Made by a program: the position numbers and the translations under genes
Assembly: GCA_947448095.1 (NCBI GenBank)
Contig: CANFNN010000131.1
Span: forward strand, 1-7,889
Length of the DNA: 7,889 nt
Reading direction: 5' to 3'
Origin: Bacteriovoracaceae bacterium
GTDB lineage: Bacteria > Bdellovibrionota > Bacteriovoracia > Bacteriovoracales > Bacteriovoracaceae
Notes under the pieces: model-generated
The model's input: only the letters and a program-made list of their open reading frames with translations
Database searches by the model: none
Told to the model about the DNA's origin: nothing
Shown: positions 1 through 6,537 of the stretch, piece after piece
Numbering within the stretch: position 1 is the first letter of the stretch
Layout of the letters: the number at the start of each line of letters is the position of its first letter

Positions 1-708
1 ATTGAGTTCTATTGGGCGTATGCCACTTATTTAGACTTAATGGATTTTACTGAAGATCTTTTGGTGGGGATTTCTCAGAATGTTTTAAAAACGGATGTTA
101 TTTCGTTTGGTGAGCATGAGATTAACCTTAAAGGTCCTTATGCACGCATGACCATGAGAGAAGCTGTTTCAAAATATACTGAATCAACGATGGATCAGGT
201 TAATGATCGCATGTATCTCTTGGGTCTTCTTCACACGACTAATGCAGATCTTAAAAAAGCTCAGGGACTTTCATGGGGCAAATTGTTGGTGCTTTGTTTT
301 GAGGAATTAGTTGAAGCAAAACTGATTCAGCCGACTTTCATCACTGAATATCCAACTGAAGTTTCTCCGCTTTCAAGAAGAAATGATGAGCATCCTGAGT
401 TTGTGGATCGTTTTGAATTCTTTATGAATGGTTGGGAAATCGGAAACGCTTTCTCTGAGTTAAATAATCCAACTGATCAGTTAGACCGTTTTGCTGATCA
501 AGCGATGGCCAAGGAAGCAGGGGATGATGAAGCTTCAGACGTTGATTATGATTTTGTTCGTGCTTTAGAATATGGTATGCCGCCGACTGCAGGTCAGGGG
601 ATTGGTATCGACCGTTTGGTAATGATTTTGACGAATAGTCACACAATTCGTGACGTAATTTTATTTCCACTTCTTAAGAAAGAGCATTTCTTCTCAGAAG
701 AAGAATGA
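1..708 (+). CDS. lysS: Lysyl-tRNA synthetase, class II, C-terminal part (5' end outside window)
   Basis: This enzyme charges tRNA-Lys with lysine in the cytoplasm. The reading frame is open from base 1 (IEFYWAYATYLDL...), so the gene starts upstream; the ATG at 40 is internal. The visible 235 residues are the C-terminal part of the class II catalytic core. The window opens at the EFYxAYA stretch that follows motif 2 in LysRS. Then come TMREA, the LIQPTFITEYP and EVSPLSRRN blocks that line the lysine/ATP pocket, RFEFFMNGWEIGNAFSELN, AGDDEA, and class II motif 3 in PPTAGQGIGIDRLVMILTNS, ending with the typical IRDVILFP. These match E. coli LysS almost block for block. The frame ends in TGA at 706-708 and overlaps the next gene by 4 bp (ATGA), which implies translational coupling. 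The N-terminal anticodon-binding OB domain is not in the window. Confidence 0.97.
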   Translation: MEFYWAYATYLDLMDFTEDLLVGISQNVLKTDVISFGEHEINLKGPYARMTMREAVSKYTESTMDQVNDRMYLLGLLHTTNADLKKAQGLSWGKLLVLCFEELVEAKLIQPTFITEYPTEVSPLSRRNDEHPEFVDRFEFFMNGWEIGNAFSELNNPTDQLDRFADQAMAKEAGDDEASDVDYDFVRALEYGMPPTAGQGIGIDRLVMILTNSHTIRDVILFPLLKKEHFFSEEE

Positions 709-1904
709 AGTCTTATTTATCAATCTTAAAAATTGTTCTTCATGGTCGCTCAGCAGGAAAAATTCTGCTAGCGACCATTTTTAGTTTTACCTTTTCGATT
801 GCTGTTATTTTATGCACCTTCGGCCTGATGGATGGATTTGATCATTTATTGAAATCTGGTTTACGGCATTCTTCAGGGGATATTCTCATTACCTCTAAGA
901 AGGGTTTTTTTAAAGTCGATGCAGCCCTATTAGAAGTGCTCAAAAGTGTTAAGACTCGCTCCATTGCTCCCGTAATTCAGACTGAAGCTTTCGCTCTTTA
1001 TCAAGGAATAAGTAAAGGCGTTTTAGTTCGAGGAATTGAGCCCGATAACTTTTCTTCAGCGACTGGTCTAAAGGTGAACTTATCAAACGGTGGTTTAGTT
1101 ATTGGTGAGGAGTTAGCGCGGGCCTTGAAAGTTAGCCCCGGGGATGAAATTGCACTGACTTTCGGTCGCGGAAATGAATCTTCTGACTCTCTTCCTACCG
1201 TTCGCCAATTTAAAGTTTCTGGGCTTATCAAGCATGGGATTTATCAAAAAGATTTACGCTTCGTTTATCTGCTAAGAAAAGATCTCGCTCAAGTTTTAGA
1301 TGTCCATGAGTTTATTAATCTTCTCATTCTAACCACTCAAGATCCTGCCAAGCCACTTAAGTCGCTAGATATCATTAAAAATGATCAGCAGAAGCTTAGA
1401 AGTCAGCTTAGTCAGGAGTATTTTGTGCGTCCCTTTTGGAGTGAGTATTCATTCCTAATCGAGGCGGTCAAAGTTGAAAAACTTTCGATCTCACTCATTC
1501 TTCAATTGATCGTTATCGTCGCTGTTTTTAACATTATGGCGTTTGTTATTTATATCATGGAGAAAAAGGCGCAAGACTTTTTCTTTCTGCGTGCCGTAGG
1601 AATGTCTTTGAAAAGCCTGATGAGATTTTGGTTCATTTCGATCTTTATTCTTTGGACCATGGCCTGTGTTGGTGCCCATATTTTGTCACTGGTGTTTAAT
1701 TGGGCCTTGGCCAATCTCTCTTTTCTTCAGATTCCGGGAGAAATTTATGTTCTTTCTTCGCTTCAGATTCGTCTAGATAGTACTGCCTACATAACGGTCT
1801 ATCTGGTATCGTTGGTGTGGGTTTTAATTCCAGGTCTGTTTGGTTATTGGCGACTAAAACGCAGATCAATTGTGCAAGGTTTACGTCAGGAGTTTAGCTC
1901 ATGA
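705..1904 (+). CDS. lolC: Lipoprotein-releasing ABC transporter permease, LolC/LolE family
   Basis: This is an inner-membrane permease subunit. With LolD it extracts outer-membrane lipoproteins from the inner membrane and passes them to LolA. Its 399 residues equal the length of E. coli LolC. A short cytoplasmic N-terminal helix (1-19) precedes TM1 (about 20-43). A large periplasmic MacB-like domain (about 44-260) follows, with GVLVRGIEPDN and LVIGEELARALKVSPGDEI motifs typical of the family. Three C-terminal helices lie at about 263-285, 305-332 and 362-383. The FtsX signature after TM2 is KKAQDFFFLRAVGMS (287-301). The start is the ATG overlapping the lysS stop; GAAGAAG upstream is a weak Shine-Dalgarno. 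A later start would remove the conserved N-terminal helix. Only one permease gene sits beside lolD, so it could be a LolC, a LolE or a single LolF-type subunit; I cannot decide. Codons 13-28 contain a terminator-like hairpin, listed separately. Confidence 0.88.
   Translation: MKSYLSILKIVLHGRSAGKILLATIFSFTFSIAVILCTFGLMDGFDHLLKSGLRHSSGDILITSKKGFFKVDAALLEVLKSVKTRSIAPVIQTEAFALYQGISKGVLVRGIEPDNFSSATGLKVNLSNGGLVIGEELARALKVSPGDEIALTFGRGNESSDSLPTVRQFKVSGLIKHGIYQKDLRFVYLLRKDLAQVLDVHEFINLLILTTQDPAKPLKSLDIIKNDQQKLRSQLSQEYFVRPFWSEYSFLIEAVKVEKLSISLILQLIVIVAVFNIMAFVIYIMEKKAQDFFFLRAVGMSLKSLMRFWFISIFILWTMACVGAHILSLVFNWALANLSFLQIPGEIYVLSSLQIRLDSTAYITVYLVSLVWVLIPGLFGYWRLKRRSIVQGLRQEFSS
742..788 (+). terminator. 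Intrinsic-terminator-like hairpin inside the 5' coding region of the lolC-type gene
   Basis: The left arm 742-750 (ATGGTCGCT) is perfectly complementary to 770-778 (AGCGACCAT). After a one-base bulge (C751), 752-758 pairs with 763-769, including one G-U pair, around an AAAA loop (759-762). The stem is therefore 16 bp with one bulge. It is followed directly by a T-rich run, TTTTTAGTTTT, at 778-788. This is the form of a Rho-independent terminator on the + strand. It begins 33 nt after the lysS stop but lies wholly inside codons 13-28 of the next gene. I infer a conditional terminator or attenuator, not a plain end of transcript, because seven co-directional genes follow. Folding was judged by eye. 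Confidence 0.6.
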
Positions 1905-2560
1905 GTTTCATTCGTTTAGAACAAGTCGAAAAATCTTTTGGTAAGACGCGAGTTTTGCGTGGTCTAAATATTAGCATTGAACAAAAGGAACTAGTCGCCA
2001 TTCGAGGAGCTTCAGGTTCTGGTAAATCAACTCTGCTTTATTTGTTAGGGGGCCTGGATCAACCAACTTCCGGTAAAGTGATTATCGATAACAAGAATCT
2101 CCATGAACTAGGTGATGAGGGGTTAGCACTTTTTAGAAATGAATCTGTGGGATTTGTTTTTCAATTTCACTTTCTTTTGCCTTCTATGACATGCCGAGAC
2201 AATATTCTTTTACCTGCCCGCATTGGTGGAAAAAATTTAAAACAGGTTGAAGAGGATACTTCTAATTTGGCGACAATCTTAGGAGTGACTCACTGCTTAA
2301 CTAAATATCCCTTCGAGATCTCTGGCGGAGAGCAGCAAAGGATTAATATTATCCGTGCTTTAAGTTTGAGACCCAAAATACTGCTGTGCGATGAGCCTAC
2401 GGGAAATCTTGATTCCAAGAATTCTGAAAAGGTCACAACCCTTCTGAAAAATCTTTCTGCTGACTTTGGCGCGACACTTTTAGTGGTCACTCATGATGAT
2501 AAAGTGGCTTCCCACTTTCCTCGGAAAATAGTGATTGAAGATGGTCAGATAATTGGCTAG
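1901..2560 (+). CDS. lolD: Lipoprotein-releasing ABC transporter ATP-binding protein LolD
   Basis: This cytoplasmic ATPase powers lipoprotein release by the LolCDE-type complex. Its 219 residues are slightly shorter than E. coli LolD (about 230). All ABC motifs are intact: Walker A GASGSGKST at 36-44, Q-loop Gln88 within FVFQFHFLLP (85-94), signature SGGEQQR at 141-147, Walker B ILLCDEPTG at 160-168 with Glu165 as the expected catalytic base, D-loop NLDS (169-172), and switch His198 in VVTHDD. The FVFQFHFLLP block is characteristic of LolD and separates it from the related MacB/FtsE ATPases, though those remain the nearest alternatives. The ATG overlaps the permease stop codon by 4 bp (ATGA). 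AGGAG at 1889-1893, about 7 nt upstream, is a good ribosome binding site. This indicates coupled synthesis of the two transporter subunits. Confidence 0.95.
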   Translation: MSFIRLEQVEKSFGKTRVLRGLNISIEQKELVAIRGASGSGKSTLLYLLGGLDQPTSGKVIIDNKNLHELGDEGLALFRNESVGFVFQFHFLLPSMTCRDNILLPARIGGKNLKQVEEDTSNLATILGVTHCLTKYPFEISGGEQQRINIIRALSLRPKILLCDEPTGNLDSKNSEKVTTLLKNLSADFGATLLVVTHDDKVASHFPRKIVIEDGQIIG

Positions 2561-2617
2561 AATTCTGGGCTGCAAATAATATTCATAACATAGCCTTTTG
2601 CGTTAAGGATTCAGTAG
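2561..2617 (+). promoter_or_regulatory. lolD-bamA intergenic gap with a weak promoter candidate
   Basis: At 57 bp this is the longest gene-free stretch in the window, and it is AT-rich. A possible sigma-70-like promoter is TTGGCT (2553-2558, overlapping the lolD stop) with TAATAT (2577-2582) at 18 nt spacing. Both hexamers are imperfect matches, so the call is weak. Four bases of complementarity (GGCT 2569-2572 with AGCC about 20 nt later) are too little to claim a terminator. If bamA has its own promoter in this operon, this gap is the most likely place. Confidence 0.2.
2605..2610 (+). promoter_or_regulatory. Ribosome binding site fixing the TTG start of bamA
   Basis: AAGGAT lies 7 nt before TTG at 2618. 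No ATG in this frame lies between it and the signal peptide, and starting at TTG gives a complete Lys-Lys-hydrophobic-AxA-type signal sequence. This supports the non-ATG start. Confidence 0.75.
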
Positions 2618-4933
2618 TTGAAAAAAGCCCTGCTTTGGTTACTTATTTCGTTTTTCTCTTTTGGGTCATCCACCGTTTTCGCTCAGGAAATTATTGGTCC
2701 GATTCGTGAATTTTTTCGTGTTGATTCAATTGAAATTCAGGGCAATCGAAAAGTTGAAGCTGAGGCCATCATTGAAAAATTAGGTACTCGCACCGACATG
2801 ATGCTTGATAACTATCTTCTAAGAAAGGACTTATCACGTATCTATGAAATGAAATACTTTGAAGAAGTCGAAGCCTTCCATAAAATCAAAGATTCAAAAA
2901 ACATTCTCCTATTTAAATTAAAAGAAAAGCCGATTATTTCCAAAATTTCTTTCGATGGTAATGATGAGATCAATGATGATGATCTTAAGGAACAAGTTAA
3001 GACGAAAGAATTTAACATCCTTGATATTTCTACGCTTAAAAATGACCTTCTTTTGCTTCAAAAGCACTACGAAGAAAAAGGTTATTTTCTGGCACTTGCG
3101 ACCTATAAATTGAAAGATAATCAAAACGGCTCTGTTGAGGTTCAGTTTAAGATCAAAGAATGGGATAAGGTTCGAGTTAAGAAAATCACTTTTTTAGGTA
3201 ATAAAGCCATCGGAGACGAAGAGCTTCATAACTTCATGCAGACTCGAGAAGAGTCATATTTTTCGTTTCTCTCAGGCTCGGGGAATTTTAAAGAAATCAA
3301 TTTTCAGACTGATGTAGAGCGCTTGAAGTATCTGTATAAGACTCGTGGATACCTTCAAGTCAATATCCAAAATCCGGAGGTAACTGCCTCTGAGGATAAA
3401 AAGTGGATTTTTATTACTGTTCGTATGACGGAAGGCCCTCAATTCACAGTGAACAATGTTTCTTTCAATGGAGAACTTCTCTTCACTGAAAGTGAAATGA
3501 TGGAAAAACTCAAAATAAAATCGGGCGACATCTATAATGAAGAAAATCTTCGTTTGGATATTCAGACTTTGACCGAGATGTATCAGGATAAAGGTTATGC
3601 CTTTGCCAACGTTCTTCGTACGCTTGAAATCGTTCCGGGTGAGAATAAAGTTGATGTCGTATTCTCGTTTGAAAAAGGTGTGATTGCCTATTTTGGTAAG
3701 ATCATCATGAAGGGGAACACCAAGACTCGCGACAAAGTTATCAGACGAGAGCTCAGAATAGCTGAAGGTGAGATGTATTCTGGATCTAAATTAAGAACTT
3801 CAAAAGATAACGTAAACCGCCTTGGATTCTTTCAGCCTGAGAGTGTTATTTTTAACACCATCACTAGAAAAGGTACCGACAACATACTAGATGTTGAAAT
3901 CTCTATTAAAGAGCGTCCCACTGGTCAAATTTCATTGGGAGCTGGTTATTCAACGGCGACTCAAGGATTCATTCAGGCTTCAGTTGCTCAGAATAACTTT
4001 CGTGGGCTTGGTCAAAATATCAACTTAAACTTGTCGTACTCAAAAAGACAGCAAATTTATAACGTAGGCTTTACCGAGCCTTATCTCTTCGACACCAAGT
4101 GGACCGCTGGTGGTGATTACTACCAAACTGTTTCATATTTCATTCGCTCATTCGCCTACCGCAAGCATGGTGCAGATGTTCGAGTCGGGCATCCCATTTT
4201 TGAATACACGCGCTTGTTTTTGACTTACAGATATGAAGATAACAAAGTAACTAATGTCATTAACTCTGGGATTGATCCCTCGATTGAGAATGGGTCTGCA
4301 TCGTCTCTTCAGGCCTCAATTATTAGAGATAAGCGAAATAACATCTTTGAACCTAGTAACGGTTACTACACCAACTCCTCGCTCGAATATACGGGGCTGG
4401 GTGGAACAATGCGCTGGTTAAAAGCTGAGCTTGAAGGAAGATACTATAAGCCTATCTGGGGTGATCTTGTTATGCGTACTCGCTTGAACGCACAGCAGTT
4501 ATTTAAAACAACCGAAAGAGATATTCCTCGTGTCGAAAGATTTTCGATGGGTGGTGCTAGAAACATGCGTGGGTACAATATTGAAGATATTGGACCAAGA
4601 CGCATGGCCCGAAATACTAGCACTGGCAAAAATGATATCTTCAACTTTGGGGGCCTCTTCAGTCTCCTTGGTACGCTTGAGTTTGAGCATCCTTTAATCA
4701 AAGAAGCTGGACTTAAATGGGTTGTCTTTTATGATGCAGGAAACGTATTTGCTCAACGCATGGGTGAGAATAATAATTTTGCTCTTCGCGAAGATTATGG
4801 TTTTGGGTTTAGATGGTTCTCTCCAATTGGGGTATTAAGATTTGAATTTGGTTTCCCAGTCAGGCCTAGAACTGATAAAACTCACAAAGAAGCAGGGAAC
4901 CAGTTTAATTTTGACATAGGACAATTGTTTTAA
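2618..4933 (+). CDS. bamA: Outer membrane protein assembly factor BamA (Omp85 family)
   Basis: BamA is the outer-membrane insertase that folds beta-barrel proteins. The protein has 771 residues, slightly shorter than E. coli BamA (810). A signal peptide spans 1-22 (MKKALLWLLI..., cleavage after VFA). Five POTRA domains follow at about 33-103, 104-181, 184-273, 275-353 and 356-432, each with a GNxxxxxxx(I/L)...G(Y/F) pattern. The 16-strand barrel runs from about 435 to 771. The loop-6 motif is MRGY (650-653), with the invariant Arg651 that seals the barrel lumen. RDKRNNIFEPSNGYY (570-584) is a typical Omp85 barrel strand. The C-terminal QFNFDIGQLF ends in Phe, a good beta-signal. Translation starts at TTG with AAGGA 7 nt upstream. 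Placement between lolD and skp fits envelope assembly: lipoproteins exported by Lol include the partners of BamA. TamA is the main alternative family, but it has three POTRA domains. Confidence 0.96.
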   Translation: MKKALLWLLISFFSFGSSTVFAQEIIGPIREFFRVDSIEIQGNRKVEAEAIIEKLGTRTDMMLDNYLLRKDLSRIYEMKYFEEVEAFHKIKDSKNILLFKLKEKPIISKISFDGNDEINDDDLKEQVKTKEFNILDISTLKNDLLLLQKHYEEKGYFLALATYKLKDNQNGSVEVQFKIKEWDKVRVKKITFLGNKAIGDEELHNFMQTREESYFSFLSGSGNFKEINFQTDVERLKYLYKTRGYLQVNIQNPEVTASEDKKWIFITVRMTEGPQFTVNNVSFNGELLFTESEMMEKLKIKSGDIYNEENLRLDIQTLTEMYQDKGYAFANVLRTLEIVPGENKVDVVFSFEKGVIAYFGKIIMKGNTKTRDKVIRRELRIAEGEMYSGSKLRTSKDNVNRLGFFQPESVIFNTITRKGTDNILDVEISIKERPTGQISLGAGYSTATQGFIQASVAQNNFRGLGQNINLNLSYSKRQQIYNVGFTEPYLFDTKWTAGGDYYQTVSYFIRSFAYRKHGADVRVGHPIFEYTRLFLTYRYEDNKVTNVINSGIDPSIENGSASSLQASIIRDKRNNIFEPSNGYYTNSSLEYTGLGGTMRWLKAELEGRYYKPIWGDLVMRTRLNAQQLFKTTERDIPRVERFSMGGARNMRGYNIEDIGPRRMARNTSTGKNDIFNFGGLFSLLGTLEFEHPLIKEAGLKWVVFYDAGNVFAQRMGENNNFALREDYGFGFRWFSPIGVLRFEFGFPVRPRTDKTHKEAGNQFNFDIGQLF

Positions 4934-4958
4934 TTGATGTTAATGTTTTGCGTAATTC

Positions 4959-4964
4959 AAGGAG
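4959..4964 (+). promoter_or_regulatory. Ribosome binding site deciding the skp start
   Basis: AAGGAG is a near-ideal Shine-Dalgarno 5 nt before ATG 4970. It selects this start over the in-frame TTG at 4934 and ATGs at 4937 and 4943, which would add 9 to 12 residues ahead of the signal peptide and have no ribosome binding site of this quality. Confidence 0.85.
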
Positions 4965-4969
4965 AATAT

Positions 4970-5479
4970 ATGAAGACTTTACTCGCGTTACTCATCCTCT
5001 CGTTTGCTGTTTCAGCTCAGGCCACAGTTCTTGTTGGGTTGGTGGATATTCAAAAAATCATCACTTCAATCAAAGAAGGAAAGACTGTTCAAAAGACTCT
5101 CGAAAAAGCTTTTAATGACAAGAAATCTGTTCTGAAAAAAGACGAAGATAAAATTAAAAAATCACAAGAAGATTACAAAAAGCAAAGCATGGTTCTTGCT
5201 GAGCAAGCTCGAATGAATAAAGAGCGTGAGATTCAAGAATCAATGATGAAGCTTCAAAGCAAGACGATGGAATTCCAAAAGGAAATTCAAAAGATGGAAC
5301 AGGAAATGAAAAAGCCTATTCTTGAAAAACTTCGTCCTATTATTGATGAAGTCTCTAAGGCAAATGCCGTTGCCATGACTTTTGAGCTTTCTGCTGCTCC
5401 GATTATCTATGCTGAAGCGAAGAAAGATTTAACTGATGACGTGATTAAGGCATATGATAAAAAATATCCTGGAAAATAA
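4970..5479 (+). CDS. skp: Periplasmic OMP chaperone, Skp/OmpH family
   Basis: This is a periplasmic holdase that keeps unfolded outer-membrane proteins soluble on their way to BamA. From the ATG at 4970 it has 169 residues, close to E. coli Skp (161). A signal peptide covers 1-18 (MKTLLALLIL..., ending SAQA, then TV). The mature protein begins with a short strand segment (VLVGLVDIQKI, 20-30). A long Lys/Glu/Gln-rich helical region at about 36-120 forms the coiled-coil tentacles. A C-terminal return segment contains LRPIIDEVSKANAVAMTFEL and DLTDDVIKAYDKKYPG (153-168), the usual OmpH ending. The family is low in sequence identity, so the call rests on architecture, the C-terminal motif and position between bamA and lpxD. 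The stop is directly followed by the lpxD ATG (TAAATG). Confidence 0.92.
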   Translation: MKTLLALLILSFAVSAQATVLVGLVDIQKIITSIKEGKTVQKTLEKAFNDKKSVLKKDEDKIKKSQEDYKKQSMVLAEQARMNKEREIQESMMKLQSKTMEFQKEIQKMEQEMKKPILEKLRPIIDEVSKANAVAMTFELSAAPIIYAEAKKDLTDDVIKAYDKKYPGK

Positions 5480-6523
5480 ATGAAATTAACCGAACTTTTA
5501 AAGTTTGATTCCTCATTAAAAATAGCTAAAAACAATGAGTGGCCAGAAGAAATTCTGGCCATTTCTGCTTTAGATGCACTCCTTCCCCATAGTTTCATTT
5601 TTATTAAAAATGGAAAGTTTCTGGAAAAGTTTCTTCCTCAATTGGAAAAAGCTCTGTCATTGAAACTAGGTCTGATCATTGATGAGAAATTCTTTTCGTT
5701 AATGAATCTTGAAATGAAACAAAAAGTGGAGTCCATGCCATGGATTCTCACTTCTCCTAATATTGCCCTCAGTCTGACCATCCTCTCCAAACCATTTTAT
5801 GATTCTAAAATGAAAGATCTGAACACTCAGGTTGATGGAAGACAAATGGGGACAACAGATATTGATCCGACTGCTAGAATTTCCCAAAATGTTTTTATTG
5901 GCGAGCACGTTAAAATCGGTGCCAATGTAGAAATTCTTTCAGGCTCCGTGATTCTTCCTCATGTAAGCATTGGGGAAAACACTAAGATTTATCCAAATGT
6001 TACAATTTATCCCTATACCACCATTGGTAAAAACTGCAGATTTCATTCTGGCGTGGTGCTTGGAAGTGATGGCTTCGGCTACACCTTCCATCAAGGCCAG
6101 CATCAAAAAATATGGCACGTGGGTGGAGTCACTATTCATGATGGAGTTGAAATCGGCTCTAACTCCTCAGTGGATATGGGAACTTTTTCTCCCACTGTTA
6201 TTGGAGCGGGTTGTATTATTGATAATCTGGTGCAAATTGGTCATAACGTAAAGCTTGGCCGTGGCTGTGTTCTTTGTGGACAGTCAGGAGTTGCAGGCAG
6301 TGCTGTCCTTGAGGATTTTGTGGTTCTTGGTGGACGTGCAGCGATCGGGCCTGACTCACATATTGGGATGGGAACCCAGGTTGCAGGTGGAGCCAAAGTT
6401 AATGAAAGTGCCATCTGGCCCGCAGGCTCTAAGCTTGGAGGTCATCCTGCCAGAGACCTTAAAGAGTGGATGAAAGGTTTTGCTTACCTTAGAAAAGTGT
6501 CTTTAAAAGAGAATAAAGAATAA
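5480..6523 (+). CDS. lpxD: UDP-3-O-(3-hydroxyacyl)glucosamine N-acyltransferase LpxD
   Basis: LpxD transfers a 3-hydroxyacyl chain from ACP to the 2-amino group of the UDP-sugar, the third step of lipid A synthesis. It acts in the cytoplasm as a homotrimer. The protein has 347 residues (E. coli 341). The N-terminal domain (1 to about 105) is a divergent uridine-binding fold. From about 125 to 315 there is a left-handed beta-helix of hexapeptide repeats (e.g. IGEHVKIGANV, VSIGENTKI). GSDGFGY (195-201) and IIDNLVQIGHNVKLG (246-260) are LpxD hallmarks; His255 aligns with the E. coli catalytic His239. A short C-terminal helix (about 325-347) ends the protein. The usual DRGxxxDT block reads DMGTFSPT (232-239), a departure from the common form. 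The start directly abuts the skp stop with only a weak purine-rich ribosome binding site, implying re-initiation. A perfect hairpin lies in codons 20-28. Confidence 0.95.
   Translation: MKLTELLKFDSSLKIAKNNEWPEEILAISALDALLPHSFIFIKNGKFLEKFLPQLEKALSLKLGLIIDEKFFSLMNLEMKQKVESMPWILTSPNIALSLTILSKPFYDSKMKDLNTQVDGRQMGTTDIDPTARISQNVFIGEHVKIGANVEILSGSVILPHVSIGENTKIYPNVTIYPYTTIGKNCRFHSGVVLGSDGFGYTFHQGQHQKIWHVGGVTIHDGVEIGSNSSVDMGTFSPTVIGAGCIIDNLVQIGHNVKLGRGCVLCGQSGVAGSAVLEDFVVLGGRAAIGPDSHIGMGTQVAGGAKVNESAIWPAGSKLGGHPARDLKEWMKGFAYLRKVSLKENKE
5537..5564 (+). repeat. Perfect inverted repeat with GAAA loop inside lpxD
   Basis: TGGCCAGAA (5540-5548) and TTCTGGCCA (5553-5561) are exact reverse complements around the GNRA tetraloop GAAA (5549-5552). 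G-U and A-U pairs extend the stem to 12 bp at 5537-5564. It falls in lpxD codons 20-28 (EWPEEILAI), 57 nt after the start codon. The downstream sequence is only mildly T-rich (TTTCTGCTTT), so this is a weaker terminator candidate than the one near 742. An RNA-processing or stability element, or chance, are alternatives. Confidence 0.5.
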
Positions 6524-6537
6524 ACGAGGAGTTCTAC

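Noticed and set aside
40..42. ATG at 40 as a start of the first gene
   Set aside because: The frame is open to base 1 and the residues before it (IEFYWAYATYLDL) are conserved LysRS sequence, so the gene is cut by the window edge.
1136..1143. CCCCGGGG palindrome in the lolC-type gene
   Set aside because: A short self-complementary octamer without loop, flanking repeat or regulatory context; codons S-P-G-D of a conserved family motif explain it.
1697..1714. ATTGGGCC...GGCCAAT bulged hairpin in the lolC-type gene
   Set aside because: Short stem with a bulge and a 2-nt loop, no T-tract, mid-gene; not convincing as a regulatory element.
4444..4701. Reverse-strand open frames opposite the bamA barrel region
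   Set aside because: Antisense shadows of a well-conserved gene without promoter, ribosome binding site or motif.
4934..4969. Upstream in-frame starts (TTG 4934, ATG 4937, ATG 4943) for the skp gene
   Set aside because: They add residues before the signal peptide and have no good ribosome binding site, while AAGGAG sits 5 nt before ATG 4970.
4925..4969. Possible promoter in the bamA-skp gap
   Set aside because: TTG-containing hexamers are present but none has a plausible -10 at 16-18 nt spacing.
5970..6473. Open frames of 93 and 72 codons on the + strand within lpxD
   Set aside because: They lie inside lpxD in another frame, show no recognisable motif and have no ribosome binding site of note.
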